A DNA stretch of 64,000 nucleotides from the NCBI GenBank assembly GCA_051954695.1, contig JBQCHL010000001.1:1-64000 (forward strand). Direction: 5' to 3'. The notes beneath the pieces are model-generated. The model saw nothing but the letters and a program-made list of their open reading frames with translations. It ran no database searches and was not told the DNA's origin. This stretch comes from Terrimonas_A sp051954695 (lineage in GTDB: Bacteria > Bacteroidota > Bacteroidia > Chitinophagales > Chitinophagaceae). Of this stretch, positions 7,812 through 16,789 are shown piece by piece. How positions within the stretch are numbered: position 1 is the stretch's first letter; the number at the start of each line of letters is the position of its first letter. A program made the position numbers and the translations under genes.

Positions 7812-8660
7812 ATGCAGCATATTGAATTTTTTCATACCGATCATTTTGAAAATAATTATCACCGGATCCCTCCGCCGGCCAATCTGTCTCCATATATAGA
7901 TTTCTTCTGGGAAACACGTTTTGAACATTTGTGGGACCGCTTTCCAAAAGGCTTTTCCGATGCACAGTTCCCCAATATTGGCTACACCTATATCATCAAC
8001 CTGGGCACTCCTTTCACCATGCAGGTTAATGATAAAAAGTTTGAGATGAAAACCGATGGGTTTCTCCCGAGATACAATGCCATTGAATGTTTTCACAAGA
8101 AGGATAACCACCTGTTTGGTATCAAATTCCGCATTTCTCCCGTCGTTTTTCAGAAAGACGTTGATTTCTCAGAGTACAAAGGCTATATATTTCCCCTGAG
8201 TTATTTAATGGACCAGCAAGTGATCAGCCGTATAAAAGAGGCTTCCACATTCGACGAACGCATTCATGCGGCTTCTTCCCATTTCATTTCCGTGCTCGCC
8301 GATTTCGACGGGCCACTGCATCCGGTCAGCATCGTAAGCAGGATACTGGAGGAATGCTTCCAGCAAAACCAGTTTTCTGTTTCAATTGAAAAACTTGCGG
8401 CCGAAAACGGTATTTCCAGCCGGACCTTGCAACGTTATTTTGAAACCTGCACAGGTATCAGCAGTAAACAGGCTTTGCAGATCATGCGGATAAGAAAAGC
8501 CACTGCACATCTTACACATTCACCAGACGACTTTGATCATACGCTGTACGGCTATTATGACCACAGTCATTTTTATAAACACCTGAAAAAGTTCTTGCAG
8601 AAGAATACATTACAGAACCTGCAACCCCATTTACAATTACTGGAAAAGCTGCATAAATAA
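7812..8660 (+). CDS. AraC-family transcriptional regulator
   Basis: 282 residues. The C-terminal 100 residues hold two helix-turn-helix motifs of the AraC/XylS type: 'SIEKLAAENGISSRTLQRYF' followed by the diverged second motif around 'DFDHTLYGYYDHSHFYKHLKKF'. The N-terminal 170 residues ('IPPPANLSPYIDFFWETRFE') resemble the DUF6597-type sensor domain of many Bacteroidota AraC proteins. It would act as a cytoplasmic DNA-binding regulator. The target is not evident: the gene upstream is the asparaginase-like protein and the convergent neighbour is a TonB-dependent receptor. Confidence 0.9.
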   Translation: MQHIEFFHTDHFENNYHRIPPPANLSPYIDFFWETRFEHLWDRFPKGFSDAQFPNIGYTYIINLGTPFTMQVNDKKFEMKTDGFLPRYNAIECFHKKDNHLFGIKFRISPVVFQKDVDFSEYKGYIFPLSYLMDQQVISRIKEASTFDERIHAASSHFISVLADFDGPLHPVSIVSRILEECFQQNQFSVSIEKLAAENGISSRTLQRYFETCTGISSKQALQIMRIRKATAHLTHSPDDFDHTLYGYYDHSHFYKHLKKFLQKNTLQNLQPHLQLLEKLHK

Positions 8661-8662
8661 AA

Positions 8663-8684
8663 GGGCCGGTAAGAATACCAGCCC
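8663..8684 (-). terminator. Terminator of the TonB-dependent receptor gene
   Basis: Stem GGGCCGGTA/TACCAGCCC with one C.A mismatch and loop AGAA. Read on the minus strand it is followed by TTTTATTTAT, as expected downstream of the receptor gene ending at 8721. Confidence 0.6.
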
Positions 8685-8720
8685 GGTACACACATGCGAA
8701 AACTAAAAAAAGTTAGTCCA

Positions 8721-11177
8721 CTAATTCCCTGCTCTTTGTCTTTCTTCCTCTGATGCTGTAGTGCGGCGGCGTGCTGCCTGTATTTTATTATTGCCAAACC
8801 GATAGGAGAAAGTGAGATTAGCCACTCTGGTTTCCCTGTAGGCATGCCATTTTTCAATATAGTTATCATACGTGATCACTGCTTTGGGCAGGTTGGTCCA
8901 GAAAATATCTGTGATATTCGCCCGAACAGTCCCTTTTCCTTTCAATACCGTCTTTTGTACGCCAGCAGAAAGGCTCCAGCGGGGGTCAAATACCATAAAC
9001 CCTGATTGTCCTCCTGAGTTGTAAGTTCCGTTCAATTCAGCTACCCATCCTTTCTTGAAAGTAAAAGTGTTATTGCTCCGCAGATCCACAGCAGGCTTAC
9101 CACGGTTAAGGCTGGTTATACCCAACTGGCCATTAAAATGATTGTAATAAACATTTCCATCATTGACCATGTTCCACCAGGAATTGATACGGACAGGCGC
9201 GGAGATATTCAACCCGAAATAATCTGAAGACCGCAGGTTGATCGGAACCTGTACAGTAACGTTATCATCTGAAGGAATATTCGGGAATACATCTTTGAAG
9301 CGGGCTATAGCAATATCCTGGTTGTTTTTAGTATGGCTATATCCCAGTGTGAAATTGAGGCTCTTTAATGTATAGCTCAATTCATACGACCAGGTAAGCT
9401 GCGGAAGCAAGCCTGGTCTTCCTGTGGCATAGGTTGTCACATCAATAAGGAAAAGGAATGGATTGAGCTGTGCATAGCCTGGTCTGTCTATCCGGCGGCT
9501 TACAGACACACCCAATACCTGGTCTTCCCGGAGCTTATAATTAAAGAATGCACTGGGAAACAATTGGAAATAGCTGGAATCAAATTTAATATTCCCTTTG
9601 AGTTGTTCTGTCTTGATATGAGTGTGTTCACCCCGTAATCCCACCTGCAGATCGAACCATTTGAAAGTTTTGCTGAAATTGACATAGCCTGCATTATTGT
9701 TTTCTTTGTACAGGAAATGATTGGTCTTGTTCACATCATCCACTGGTGTGCCGCTGCTTACATCAAAGAATTTGGCGTCATTGTCTGATGAAACAAAGCT
9801 TGTTTTAGCGCCGGTTTCCAGTCTTGTTGTTTTATTGAAAGGATGCGTATAGTCAATTTTGCCGATCTTAAAATCCAGTTTGCCATTCTGGTCGCCATTA
9901 AGGGTGTAGTTTGGTTGAAGCTGTGAGCCATCCAGCCTGTAATAACTGGTAGAGTTGACTGAGAGGGAACTTGACCGGTACGAACCATAATCCATATCCG
10001 CAGAAATCTCACGCCCTGTTGTATCGAATGTATGTTTGAAATTGATATTGGCTACAGCATTATTTCCACGATCGTTATTGGAAGCGTTGGCATTGAAAGT
10101 GCTTTCCTTTTCCCTTTGTGAATTCAATACAATGGAGCTGTTGCGGTTATCCCTGGTATAGTGATTGAAATTAGCATTGACCACAAAGCCCAGTATCGTT
10201 TTTTTGGAAAGAAAGAAATCAGCGCCAGCGCGGGCTGTGTGTGATGTAATAGGAGATTTTCCATAATTGTCTTTCAGATCACCCCCGTTATAAACACCAT
10301 TGGTAAAAAAATTACGATCGAGCAGCAGATGATTAAACCCGATGCGATAGGCGTAGTTATAGTTGCCAAACACATTTACGGATTTATTACGGTAGTTGAA
10401 TACCACACCACCATTGGCTTTGGGATAAACACCCTGGCCATATCCAGCCGTCAGTGTACCATTCATTCCTTTCCGCTGATCTTTCTTAAGCCTGATATCA
10501 ATAATACCTGAATTCCCCGCTGCATCATACCTGGCAGAAGGATTGGTGATAATATCGATGCGTTCTATTGCTGCAGAAGGAAGGCCTCTTAAATAATTAG
10601 CCAGATCGGCGCCGGACATAGCACTTGGCTTTCCATCCACCATAATGATCAAACCGGTGCGGCCACGCAGGCTGATCACATCATTCTGGTCCACGTTCAC
10701 ACCCGGTGAACGCTCCAACACATCCATAGCGGAACTGCCAGCACCGATAATACTGTTCTCCACATTCACAACAATCCTGTCACTAAGCTTCTGGATAAAT
10801 GGTTTGCGGGCGGTAACAGTTACACCGGTCATTTCATTGGCACGTGATATTAAGGTAATGGCCGGTAATTGCACCGTTGGCTTATCTGCATTGAGAGTAA
10901 AAGTGGAAGAATAACCCGTTGCAAAGCCTACACTACTGAGTTTGATCAAGTATTCACCCAGCACGACGTTTTCAAAATCAGCCACTCCGTTCTTACCGGT
11001 AATCGCGACTTTAACAAGTGCTGAATCTTTTACTTTGAGCAATTCCGCAGTTGCATTTTCTACCGGGGAGCCTTGTTCATTTATTACAGTGAAAGAAATT
11101 TTTCCTTTTACAGGCGATTGAGCCCCTAGGTTAAGTTGCCACAGGAAGGCAAACAATATCAAAACAATTCTTTTCAT
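8721..11177 (-). CDS. TonB-dependent receptor, outer membrane beta-barrel protein
   Basis: 818 residues. A signal peptide ends near residue 19 ('LWQLNLGAQ'). An Ig-like CarboxypepD regulatory domain follows (about 25-110, 'INEQGSPVENATAELLKV'). Next comes a TonB plug (about 120-220, 'VNVENSIIGAGSSAMDVLER', 'NPSARYDAAGNSGIIDIRL') and a long beta-barrel of the OMP_b-brl_3 type. There is no SusD partner next to it, so this is not a classical polysaccharide-utilisation pair. Such solo receptors import siderophores, peptides or other ligands using TonB energy. A tonB gene lies at the far end of the window. The substrate is unknown. Confidence 0.92.
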   Translation of the reverse strand: MKRIVLILFAFLWQLNLGAQSPVKGKISFTVINEQGSPVENATAELLKVKDSALVKVAITGKNGVADFENVVLGEYLIKLSSVGFATGYSSTFTLNADKPTVQLPAITLISRANEMTGVTVTARKPFIQKLSDRIVVNVENSIIGAGSSAMDVLERSPGVNVDQNDVISLRGRTGLIIMVDGKPSAMSGADLANYLRGLPSAAIERIDIITNPSARYDAAGNSGIIDIRLKKDQRKGMNGTLTAGYGQGVYPKANGGVVFNYRNKSVNVFGNYNYAYRIGFNHLLLDRNFFTNGVYNGGDLKDNYGKSPITSHTARAGADFFLSKKTILGFVVNANFNHYTRDNRNSSIVLNSQREKESTFNANASNNDRGNNAVANINFKHTFDTTGREISADMDYGSYRSSSLSVNSTSYYRLDGSQLQPNYTLNGDQNGKLDFKIGKIDYTHPFNKTTRLETGAKTSFVSSDNDAKFFDVSSGTPVDDVNKTNHFLYKENNNAGYVNFSKTFKWFDLQVGLRGEHTHIKTEQLKGNIKFDSSYFQLFPSAFFNYKLREDQVLGVSVSRRIDRPGYAQLNPFLFLIDVTTYATGRPGLLPQLTWSYELSYTLKSLNFTLGYSHTKNNQDIAIARFKDVFPNIPSDDNVTVQVPINLRSSDYFGLNISAPVRINSWWNMVNDGNVYYNHFNGQLGITSLNRGKPAVDLRSNNTFTFKKGWVAELNGTYNSGGQSGFMVFDPRWSLSAGVQKTVLKGKGTVRANITDIFWTNLPKAVITYDNYIEKWHAYRETRVANLTFSYRFGNNKIQAARRRTTASEEERQRAGN

Positions 11178-11287
11178 AGTTGCAAGATGCAGTATTGACG
11201 AATTGTTTCGTATATATTCTATACAGAAAGCAGATTGAACAAGTCGAAAGGAGAGTGGGCAAAAACCTATTGTCTGATTTTTACATG

Positions 11288-11363
11288 AGCGACCCCTTCC
11301 CGTTCTTCCCGCCTTACCGGTAAAAATTTACCGGTAAGGCGGGAAGAACGGGAAGGGGTCGCT
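11288..11363. repeat. Long palindromic repeat, copy 1
   Basis: A perfect inverted repeat of about 37 bp per arm with only AA at the centre. Each arm reads GCGACCCCTTCCCG, then TTCTTCCCGCCTTACC, then GGTAAA. The same sequence recurs at 19154-19216 and 45845-45906. This copy lies between the 3' end of the M28 peptidase gene and the upstream region of the receptor gene, so it could terminate the former. Its near-perfect symmetry and its spread suggest a mobile or REP-like element. Confidence 0.9.
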
Positions 11364-11382
11364 TAAAATAGGTCTTGCTTTA

Positions 11383-13047
11383 TTATTTAGTGGACGATTT
11401 GCTTTGTTCTCTCAAGGCCTTGAATTCTGAGCCCTGTTTCCATTCCGGCCATTTTTCTGTAAATGCCAGTCTTTTGCCGACCTGGAAAAATAATTTGAGA
11501 TCATCAATTGCTCCATCCAGCACCCATTTGTCCGGGGTGTATTCATCTGAAGGGCGGTGATAATTCTTTTCTGTGTATTCGTCTTTCTTTGCTTCACCGA
11601 AAGCTTTGCCTTTGCCAATTACATCAATACCGCTTTCTGTGTACAAGGCAGGGATGCCCACTTTGGCAAAGTTGAAGTGATCGGAACGGTAATAATAACC
11701 GGCTTCAGGATGGGTTTCATAAGAAATAACCCTTCCTACTTTAGCGGCTTCTTCCTTTAAATAGTCTTCCAGTTCATTCTGATCGCGACCAATAACAATA
11801 ATATCGTTTGTTTTTCCATACCAGTTCAGCCCATCCATGTTAATATTGGCAAGGGTTTGAGCAGCAGGATATACCGGGTTCTGTGCGTAATAAGCAGATC
11901 CCCATAAGCCCTGTTCTTCTGCTGTTACTGCCAGGAACACAATTGTTCTTTCAGGTTTTGTTTTCAGGCTTTTGAAAGCTTGCGCAAGTTCCAGCAAACC
12001 GGCTGTTGCAGAAGCGTTATCCAGAGCACCGTTATAAATTGAATCGCCTCTTTCATCGGGTTTAGCAATGCCCAGGTGATCCCAATGTGCACTGTAGATG
12101 ATCGTTTCGTCAGGGTGTTTGGAACCGGTGATCTTACCGATCACGTTATGTGATTTGTTGTACGTCGTTTCCACTTTTATGGAGGTTGATAATTTCAACC
12201 CAAGTGATTCTCCTTTGAATCCTCTTTTATCGGCGGTGGTCAAAAGGGTGGAGTCTTTGCCTACTGCTGCCAGTAACTTTTTAGCCGCTGGTGCAGACAC
12301 CCAGCCTATCACATCACAAAGTGTTTCCTGTTTGCCACGATTATCGAGGCGGAGACGTGAACCATTCCAGTTGTTTTGCACCACGGTGAACGGGTAGCTG
12401 GCGGCTTCTGTATTATGAATGATCAGGCAGCCTCTGGCTCCCTGGCGGGCGGCTTCTTCAAATTTGTATGTCCAGCGACCATAATAAGTCATGGTACTGC
12501 CTTTAAACAGGGAAGAATCGTGCGAATTATATCCCGGATCATTTACCAATACCAGTACCACTTTTCCTTTCACGTCCAATCCAGCATAATCATTCCAGTT
12601 ATATTCTGGCGCTACTACGCCATAACCGGCAAATACGAGTTCACTTTTATCCAGCGATACAGCAGAATCTGTTTTATCTGTCCAGATCACATAATCATCA
12701 AAGCCTTTTAAGTTGAATTTTCCTTTAGGTCCTTCCACATCCATGCCGGGAGCAGCTTTGGTAGCGATCCTTACCATCGGCACTTCCTGTAAATAGCTGT
12801 TGCCGTTGCCTGGCTCAAGACCAGCGGCTGCAAATTGCGCCTGAAGAAAGTTGATGGTCTTTGTTTCTCCTTCAGTAAAAGGTTTTCTGCCCTGGAAATC
12901 ATCAGCGGCAAGAATGGAAATATTTTTTTTGAGGGAATCAACATTAAACGTTGAAAGTCCATCCTGCTCATCTACGGTAGTTTTGTTTTCTCCGCAGGAC
13001 GACAGGATTGTTGCTGCAATGCAAGCAGGTAAAATGAAGCGACGCAT
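11383..13047 (-). CDS. M28-family metallopeptidase lipoprotein with PA domain
   Basis: 554 residues from the ATG at 13047. I prefer this to an in-frame start 26 codons upstream because 'MRRFILPACIAATILSSCGEN' begins a standard lipoprotein signal with lipobox Cys. A protease-associated (PA) domain sits at about 150-290. The M28 catalytic domain follows with di-zinc ligands and base in the expected order: 'AHWDHLG', 'NGALDNASA', 'AEEQGLWGS', 'NMDG' and 'SDHFNF'. Family members are aminopeptidases, and this one would act at the cell envelope on peptides. Downstream is palindrome copy 1. Confidence 0.93.
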   Translation of the reverse strand: MRRFILPACIAATILSSCGENKTTVDEQDGLSTFNVDSLKKNISILAADDFQGRKPFTEGETKTINFLQAQFAAAGLEPGNGNSYLQEVPMVRIATKAAPGMDVEGPKGKFNLKGFDDYVIWTDKTDSAVSLDKSELVFAGYGVVAPEYNWNDYAGLDVKGKVVLVLVNDPGYNSHDSSLFKGSTMTYYGRWTYKFEEAARQGARGCLIIHNTEAASYPFTVVQNNWNGSRLRLDNRGKQETLCDVIGWVSAPAAKKLLAAVGKDSTLLTTADKRGFKGESLGLKLSTSIKVETTYNKSHNVIGKITGSKHPDETIIYSAHWDHLGIAKPDERGDSIYNGALDNASATAGLLELAQAFKSLKTKPERTIVFLAVTAEEQGLWGSAYYAQNPVYPAAQTLANINMDGLNWYGKTNDIIVIGRDQNELEDYLKEEAAKVGRVISYETHPEAGYYYRSDHFNFAKVGIPALYTESGIDVIGKGKAFGEAKKDEYTEKNYHRPSDEYTPDKWVLDGAIDDLKLFFQVGKRLAFTEKWPEWKQGSEFKALREQSKSSTK

Positions 13048-13128
13048 AGGTGATTGTTTTGTAAAAAAAGAAGAAAAGATAAGAGAAAATCGTGAAAAGG
13101 GCTTGAGTTGATAACCATCGAACAAACG

Positions 13129-13160
13129 AAAGCCCCATTCAGCAATTTGAATGGGGCTTT
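13129..13160 (-). terminator. Terminator of the OmpA-family gene
   Basis: A perfect 12-bp stem AAAGCCCCATTC/GAATGGGGCTTT with an 8-base loop. Read on the minus strand, downstream of the gene ending at 13180, it is followed by a T-rich run. Confidence 0.8.
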
Positions 13161-13179
13161 ATATTTTGCTTCGATGGAA

Positions 13180-14055
13180 TTATTTTCCTCCGTTCGGCTC
13201 CAGCAGTTTGAAGAACTGGTCAAGCTGAGGCAGGATCACAATACGGGTGCGACGATTGGCCGCTTTACCTTCCGCAGAGCTGTTGTCTGTTACAGGTTTG
13301 TATTCACCACGGCCTGCGGCAGCCATTTTGGCCGGATCAAGACCATACTGGTTTTGCAGAATGCGCACAACAGCGGTAGCGCGTTTAACGCTCAGATCCC
13401 AGTTGTCGATCAACACTCCGTTTCCTTTGTAAGGAACATTATCTGTGTGTCCTTCGACCATGAATTCGATATCGGGTTGGTTTTTCAACACAGTAGCCAC
13501 TTTACCCAGTACTACTTTTGCCTGCTCTGTTACTTCATATTTGCCGCTTTTGAAAAGCAGTTTATCAGAAATATCAACATACACTACGCCTTTATCTACT
13601 TTAATGTTGATGTCCTGGTCGTCAAGGTTGCCAATAGCGCCTTTCAGGTTCATCACCAGCGCCATATTCAATGAGTCTTTACGAGCCATCTGCTGTTGCA
13701 GGGTTTGGATGTACGCATCTTTTGCGCCAATGTTTTCCATTGATCTTTTGATGCTTTCTGCCTGAGAGGAAGAGATCACGGACATATCTTCCAGTTGTTT
13801 CAGGGCCTGCGTATTGTTTTGTTTCAGCAGGTCAATCTGTTTGTTCAGGTTGGCAATATCGTTTTCCAGGCCAGCTTTCTGACTGGTCAACTGATTTTTT
13901 GCAGTGTTGCAATCATTCAGGTTTCCTTGCAGTTGGGTGTATTGACCCTGCAAAGTGGCATAATCGGCCTGGGCTTGTTTAAACTTTTTAGTGCTTACGC
14001 AAGAAAATAAAAAAACCGTTGAAACGGCCGGGATAATAATTTGTTTGATGTGCAT
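13180..14055 (-). CDS. OmpA/MotB-domain lipoprotein with coiled coil
   Basis: 291 residues. A lipoprotein signal ends at the Cys in 'TVFLFSCVS'. A long coiled coil follows (about 25-150, rich in Gln, Leu, Asn and Lys heptads). An OmpA-C peptidoglycan-binding domain closes the protein (about 165-275), with 'VEGHTDNVPYKG' and the 'NRRTRIVI' ending typical of the family. It should anchor in the outer membrane and tether it to peptidoglycan. A TATCTTTG -7 box lies on the minus strand at 14131-14124, about 70 bases before the start, but no good -33 box accompanies it. Confidence 0.92.
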   Translation of the reverse strand: MHIKQIIIPAVSTVFLFSCVSTKKFKQAQADYATLQGQYTQLQGNLNDCNTAKNQLTSQKAGLENDIANLNKQIDLLKQNNTQALKQLEDMSVISSSQAESIKRSMENIGAKDAYIQTLQQQMARKDSLNMALVMNLKGAIGNLDDQDINIKVDKGVVYVDISDKLLFKSGKYEVTEQAKVVLGKVATVLKNQPDIEFMVEGHTDNVPYKGNGVLIDNWDLSVKRATAVVRILQNQYGLDPAKMAAAGRGEYKPVTDNSSAEGKAANRRTRIVILPQLDQFFKLLEPNGGK

Positions 14056-14256
14056 CTGAGCCAGTTTTTAGTAAAAAAATATTGTTTGGTTCGCTGCTAT
14101 AAAAATAGCAACATGTGGCGTCGCAAAGATAACTCCTTCGTCCGGGAGATTTCTTGCGGGTTTGTTAATTCAATTTAAAGCTCCAACAAACTTGTTTATC
14201 AACAAAGATATTCTTATTGGGAAAAATCTACACCTTTGGCCATATATCTACATATT

Positions 14257-15540
14257 ATGGCCATTTCCCGCAAAGCCGCTGTTGGTTTTATTTTTGTTAC
14301 ACTTGTTATTGATGTAACAGGCTGGGGTCTTATCATCCCGGTACTTCCCAAATTACTTGAAGGCATGGTGCATGGAGGCGTAGGCAAAGCCTCTGAAGTC
14401 AGTGGCTGGCTAACACTGGCGTATGCAGTACCACAACTTGCTTTTGCCCCTTTGATCGGAAACCTGAGCGACCGTTTTGGACGGCGACCGATCATACTTG
14501 CTTCCTTATTCGGTTTTGCAGTTGATTATGTTTTTCTTTCCTGGGCGCCATCTTTGATGTTTCTTTTTATTGGTCGTATCGTGGCAGGCATAACCGGGGC
14601 AAGCTTTACTACTGCCGCAGCATATATAGCAGATATCAGTACAGCAGAAACAAGAGCAAAAAATTTTGGTATGATCGGGGCTGCTTTTGGTCTCGGGTTT
14701 ATTATCGGACCTGCCCTTGGTGGTTTGCTTGGCGAATTGGGCCCAAGGGTTCCATTTATTGCAGCAGCAATTCTTACTGGCCTTAACTGGCTCTATGGAT
14801 ATTTCGTTTTGCCAGAGTCGCTGCCGCTTGAAAGAAGAAGAAAGTTTGAATGGATAAGAGCCAGCCCCTTAGGGCCATTTATGCTTTTAAAAAGATACCC
14901 TACTATTTTAGGTTTGACGGGTGCATTGATCCTTGTCTATATCGCAGGATATTCTGTGCAGGCAACATGGAGTTTTTTCAATATTGAAAAATTCGGATGG
15001 AGCGAAGGACTGATTGGTGCGTCGCTTGCTGTAGTGGGCATATTGGTTGCCGCAGTGCAGGGAGGCTTAACAAGAGTGTTGACACCAAAGATCGGTAATG
15101 AAAAAAGTGTGTATGTTGGGCTGTTTCTTTACTCTATAGGTCTGTTCCTTTTTGCATTTGCCACGCAAGGATGGATGATGTTTGCATTTCTTATTCCTTA
15201 TTGCCTTGGAGGTATCGCCGGTCCGGCATTACAAGCTATCATTGCGGGCCATGTGAAGCCGAATGAACAGGGGGAACTACAGGGAACCCTGACCAGCCTG
15301 ATGAGTGCGACAATGATCGTTGCTCCCTTACTTATGACCTATGTGTTTTCCTACTTCACTAAAAAAGATGGGCCCGTTATTTATTTTCCGGGTGCAGCCT
15401 TCTTCCTGGGCGGGATTCTAATGCTGACCAGTGCAGTAATTGCTTACTGGGTGCTGAAGGATGATAAGAAAAAACACCCGGAGATGCTGGAAGTAATTGA
15501 AGGTAAAAGTCATGACTCTGCTGGAGTCAGCGGTCATTAG
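14257..15540 (+). CDS. MFS transporter, TetA/DHA1-like
   Basis: 427 residues with twelve predicted transmembrane segments. The MFS signature between helices 2 and 3 is 'GNLSDRFGRRPIILAS', and the first helix carries 'GWGLIIPVLPKLL', both typical of the TCR/Tet group of proton antiporters. Related chromosomal proteins export varied small molecules; resistance to tetracycline cannot be claimed from sequence alone. I start at the ATG at 14257, since the TTG at 14236 adds only seven residues. The gene is alone on its strand. Confidence 0.9.
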   Translation: MAISRKAAVGFIFVTLVIDVTGWGLIIPVLPKLLEGMVHGGVGKASEVSGWLTLAYAVPQLAFAPLIGNLSDRFGRRPIILASLFGFAVDYVFLSWAPSLMFLFIGRIVAGITGASFTTAAAYIADISTAETRAKNFGMIGAAFGLGFIIGPALGGLLGELGPRVPFIAAAILTGLNWLYGYFVLPESLPLERRRKFEWIRASPLGPFMLLKRYPTILGLTGALILVYIAGYSVQATWSFFNIEKFGWSEGLIGASLAVVGILVAAVQGGLTRVLTPKIGNEKSVYVGLFLYSIGLFLFAFATQGWMMFAFLIPYCLGGIAGPALQAIIAGHVKPNEQGELQGTLTSLMSATMIVAPLLMTYVFSYFTKKDGPVIYFPGAAFFLGGILMLTSAVIAYWVLKDDKKKHPEMLEVIEGKSHDSAGVSGH

Positions 15541-15563
15541 TCAGGGATTCTCCTGACTAATGA
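15534..15563. terminator. Bidirectional hairpin over the MFS stop codon
   Basis: A 12-bp perfect stem (TCATTAGTCAGG/CCTGACTAATGA) with a 6-base loop. It overlaps the stop codons of the convergent MFS and ArsC-like genes. There is no long T-run, so termination may be modest. Confidence 0.55.
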
Positions 15564-15928
15564 TTCCTGATCGCATTTTTCAGGGCTTCTACAGATTTTT
15601 TTTCGCTTCCAATAAATATCTGCTTGCCGAGAATGGTCACCGGACGTTTTAAAAATGTGTATTCATCAAGGATATAGTTCCGGTAATCTTTCTCTGTTAG
15701 GGCCTTGTCTTTTAAGCCCAGTTCCTTGTATTTCATGGCCCGGCGGCTGAAAAGTGCTTCATAGCTACCCGCCATTTCCTTCAGCTGGTCCAGTTGGGCT
15801 GGTGTGATCTTTTCGGTCTTAATGTCCTGCATTTCAATTTTTCCCGCTTCTGCGAGCTTTCCGATACCGGTTTCTTTGATAATGGCCTGGCAGGTGGTGC
15901 AGGTGGCCAGATGATACATTTTCTTCAT
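15557..15928 (-). CDS. ArsC/Spx-family thioredoxin-fold protein
   Basis: 123 residues with an N-terminal C-x-x-C ('ATCTTCQAI') and the ArsC-family 'FLKRPVTILGKQIFIG' block near the C-terminus. Members are glutaredoxin-coupled arsenate reductases or Spx-like regulators. The arsenate reductase active site usually has Cys followed by a conserved Arg triad; here 'LFSRRAMKY' and 'LKRPV' supply arginines. No arsenite pump, arsR or other arsenic gene is nearby, so a detoxification role is not supported by context. Its role remains open. Confidence 0.8.
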   Translation of the reverse strand: MKKMYHLATCTTCQAIIKETGIGKLAEAGKIEMQDIKTEKITPAQLDQLKEMAGSYEALFSRRAMKYKELGLKDKALTEKDYRNYILDEYTFLKRPVTILGKQIFIGSEKKSVEALKNAIRNH

Positions 15929-15968
15929 TTATTCTTTGGTTTCTTTGTTCCTGAAGCTTTAATGCAGA

Positions 15969-16125
15969 CGGGCTATGCCCGCCGTGCGCCTACGCTGAAG
16001 CTTCGGCGGGCGCAGCAAAAGTATGTTCCGGCTTTCATTCCTGGTGCAGGATTTTATTCCGAACATCCGTGCTGATTTATTGTTATTTTTGCAGCGGCTG
16101 CCTTTGCCAAGGCTTCGGCTGCCGC
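15969..16125. repeat. Two GC-rich hairpins in the nfu upstream region
   Basis: The first pairs GCCCGCCG (15977-15984) with CGGCGGGC (16004-16011), with a nested CGGGC-tat-GCCCG. The second pairs GCGGC..GCC with GGC..GCCGC (16094-16125, one mismatch). Both contain a related 'AAG(G)CTTCGGC' core followed by GCAG-A-rich text. They look like two diverged copies of one intergenic repeat. The second lies in the predicted 5' leader of the nfu gene. Confidence 0.5.
16084..16091 (+). promoter_or_regulatory. -7 box for the nfu gene
   Basis: TATTTTTG matches TAnnTTTG and lies about 52 bases before the ATG. The -33 box is not clear. The expected leader contains the second GC-rich hairpin. Confidence 0.4.
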
Positions 16126-16143
16126 AGAAAAACAACGTGAGTT

Positions 16144-16740
16144 ATGATAAAAACAGGTAATCCGATTATCAGTATCTATACAGAAATGACGCCCAACCCG
16201 GAAACCATGAAGTTTGTGGCGAATAAACTTCTTTATCCCGGTAAAAGCATTGATTTCCCCGATGCAGAAAGTGCCAAGCCTTCACCGCTGGCTACCGAAC
16301 TGTTCGGTTTTCCCTTTATCAAAGCTGTGTTCATCGCCAGCAATTTTGTGACGCTGACCAAAACTGCGGATACAGACTGGACAGATGTGATCCCTTCCAT
16401 CCGCCAGTTCTTAAAAGACTACCTGGAAGAAGGTAAAGCCGTAGTGAATGAAGAAGAGCTCGCTACCGTTAAGCCGGCCAGCAGTAATGAAGTAGCCGCT
16501 GATGATGATGACGTGGTAAAAAGGATCAAGGAATTGCTCGATAACTATGTTCGCCCCGCTGTAGAAATGGATGGCGGCGCTATACAGTTCAAAAGCTATG
16601 AAGCCGGTACAGTAAACCTGGCTATGCAGGGAAGCTGTAGCGGTTGCCCTTCATCTATGATCACGCTGAAAGCTGGTATTGAAGGAATGATGAAGCGAAT
16701 GATCCCGGAAGTGAAAGAAGTGGTAGCAGAAGCAGAATAA
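16144..16740 (+). CDS. NifU/Nfu-type iron-sulfur cluster scaffold
   Basis: 198 residues in the two-domain Nfu layout. The N-terminal Nfu_N domain (about 8-95) starts with 'TEMTPNPETMKFVANK'. A C-terminal NifU domain (about 118-195) contains 'VRPAVEMDGGAIQF' and the cluster-binding C-x-x-C in 'GSCSGCPSS'. It carries or transfers [4Fe-4S] clusters to client enzymes. A quinolinate synthase, which needs such a cluster, is encoded elsewhere in this window. The gene stands alone with its own -7 box. Confidence 0.93.
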   Translation: MIKTGNPIISIYTEMTPNPETMKFVANKLLYPGKSIDFPDAESAKPSPLATELFGFPFIKAVFIASNFVTLTKTADTDWTDVIPSIRQFLKDYLEEGKAVVNEEELATVKPASSNEVAADDDDVVKRIKELLDNYVRPAVEMDGGAIQFKSYEAGTVNLAMQGSCSGCPSSMITLKAGIEGMMKRMIPEVKEVVAEAE

Positions 16741-16761
16741 TAATTACTGAAATAAATATTG

Positions 16762-16789
16762 AAAGCAGGTAAGAATTCTTACCTGCTTT
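16762..16789. terminator. Bidirectional terminator, perfect palindrome
   Basis: AAAGCAGGTAAGAA joined directly to its reverse complement, 14 bp per arm, with T-runs on both strands. It separates the convergent nfu and saccharopine-dehydrogenase-like genes. Confidence 0.85.

Noticed and set aside
11288..11363. CRISPR or phage attachment site for the repeated palindromes
   Set aside because: The copies are single, far apart and without spacers or cas genes. They are not next to a tRNA or an integrase.
14257..15540. Tetracycline-resistance determinant
   Set aside because: The TetA-like MFS signature is shared by many general exporters. No tetR-type regulator or mobile context is present.
15557..15928. 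Arsenic-resistance operon
   Set aside because: There is no arsR, arsenite pump or second arsenic gene. The family also includes Spx-like proteins.
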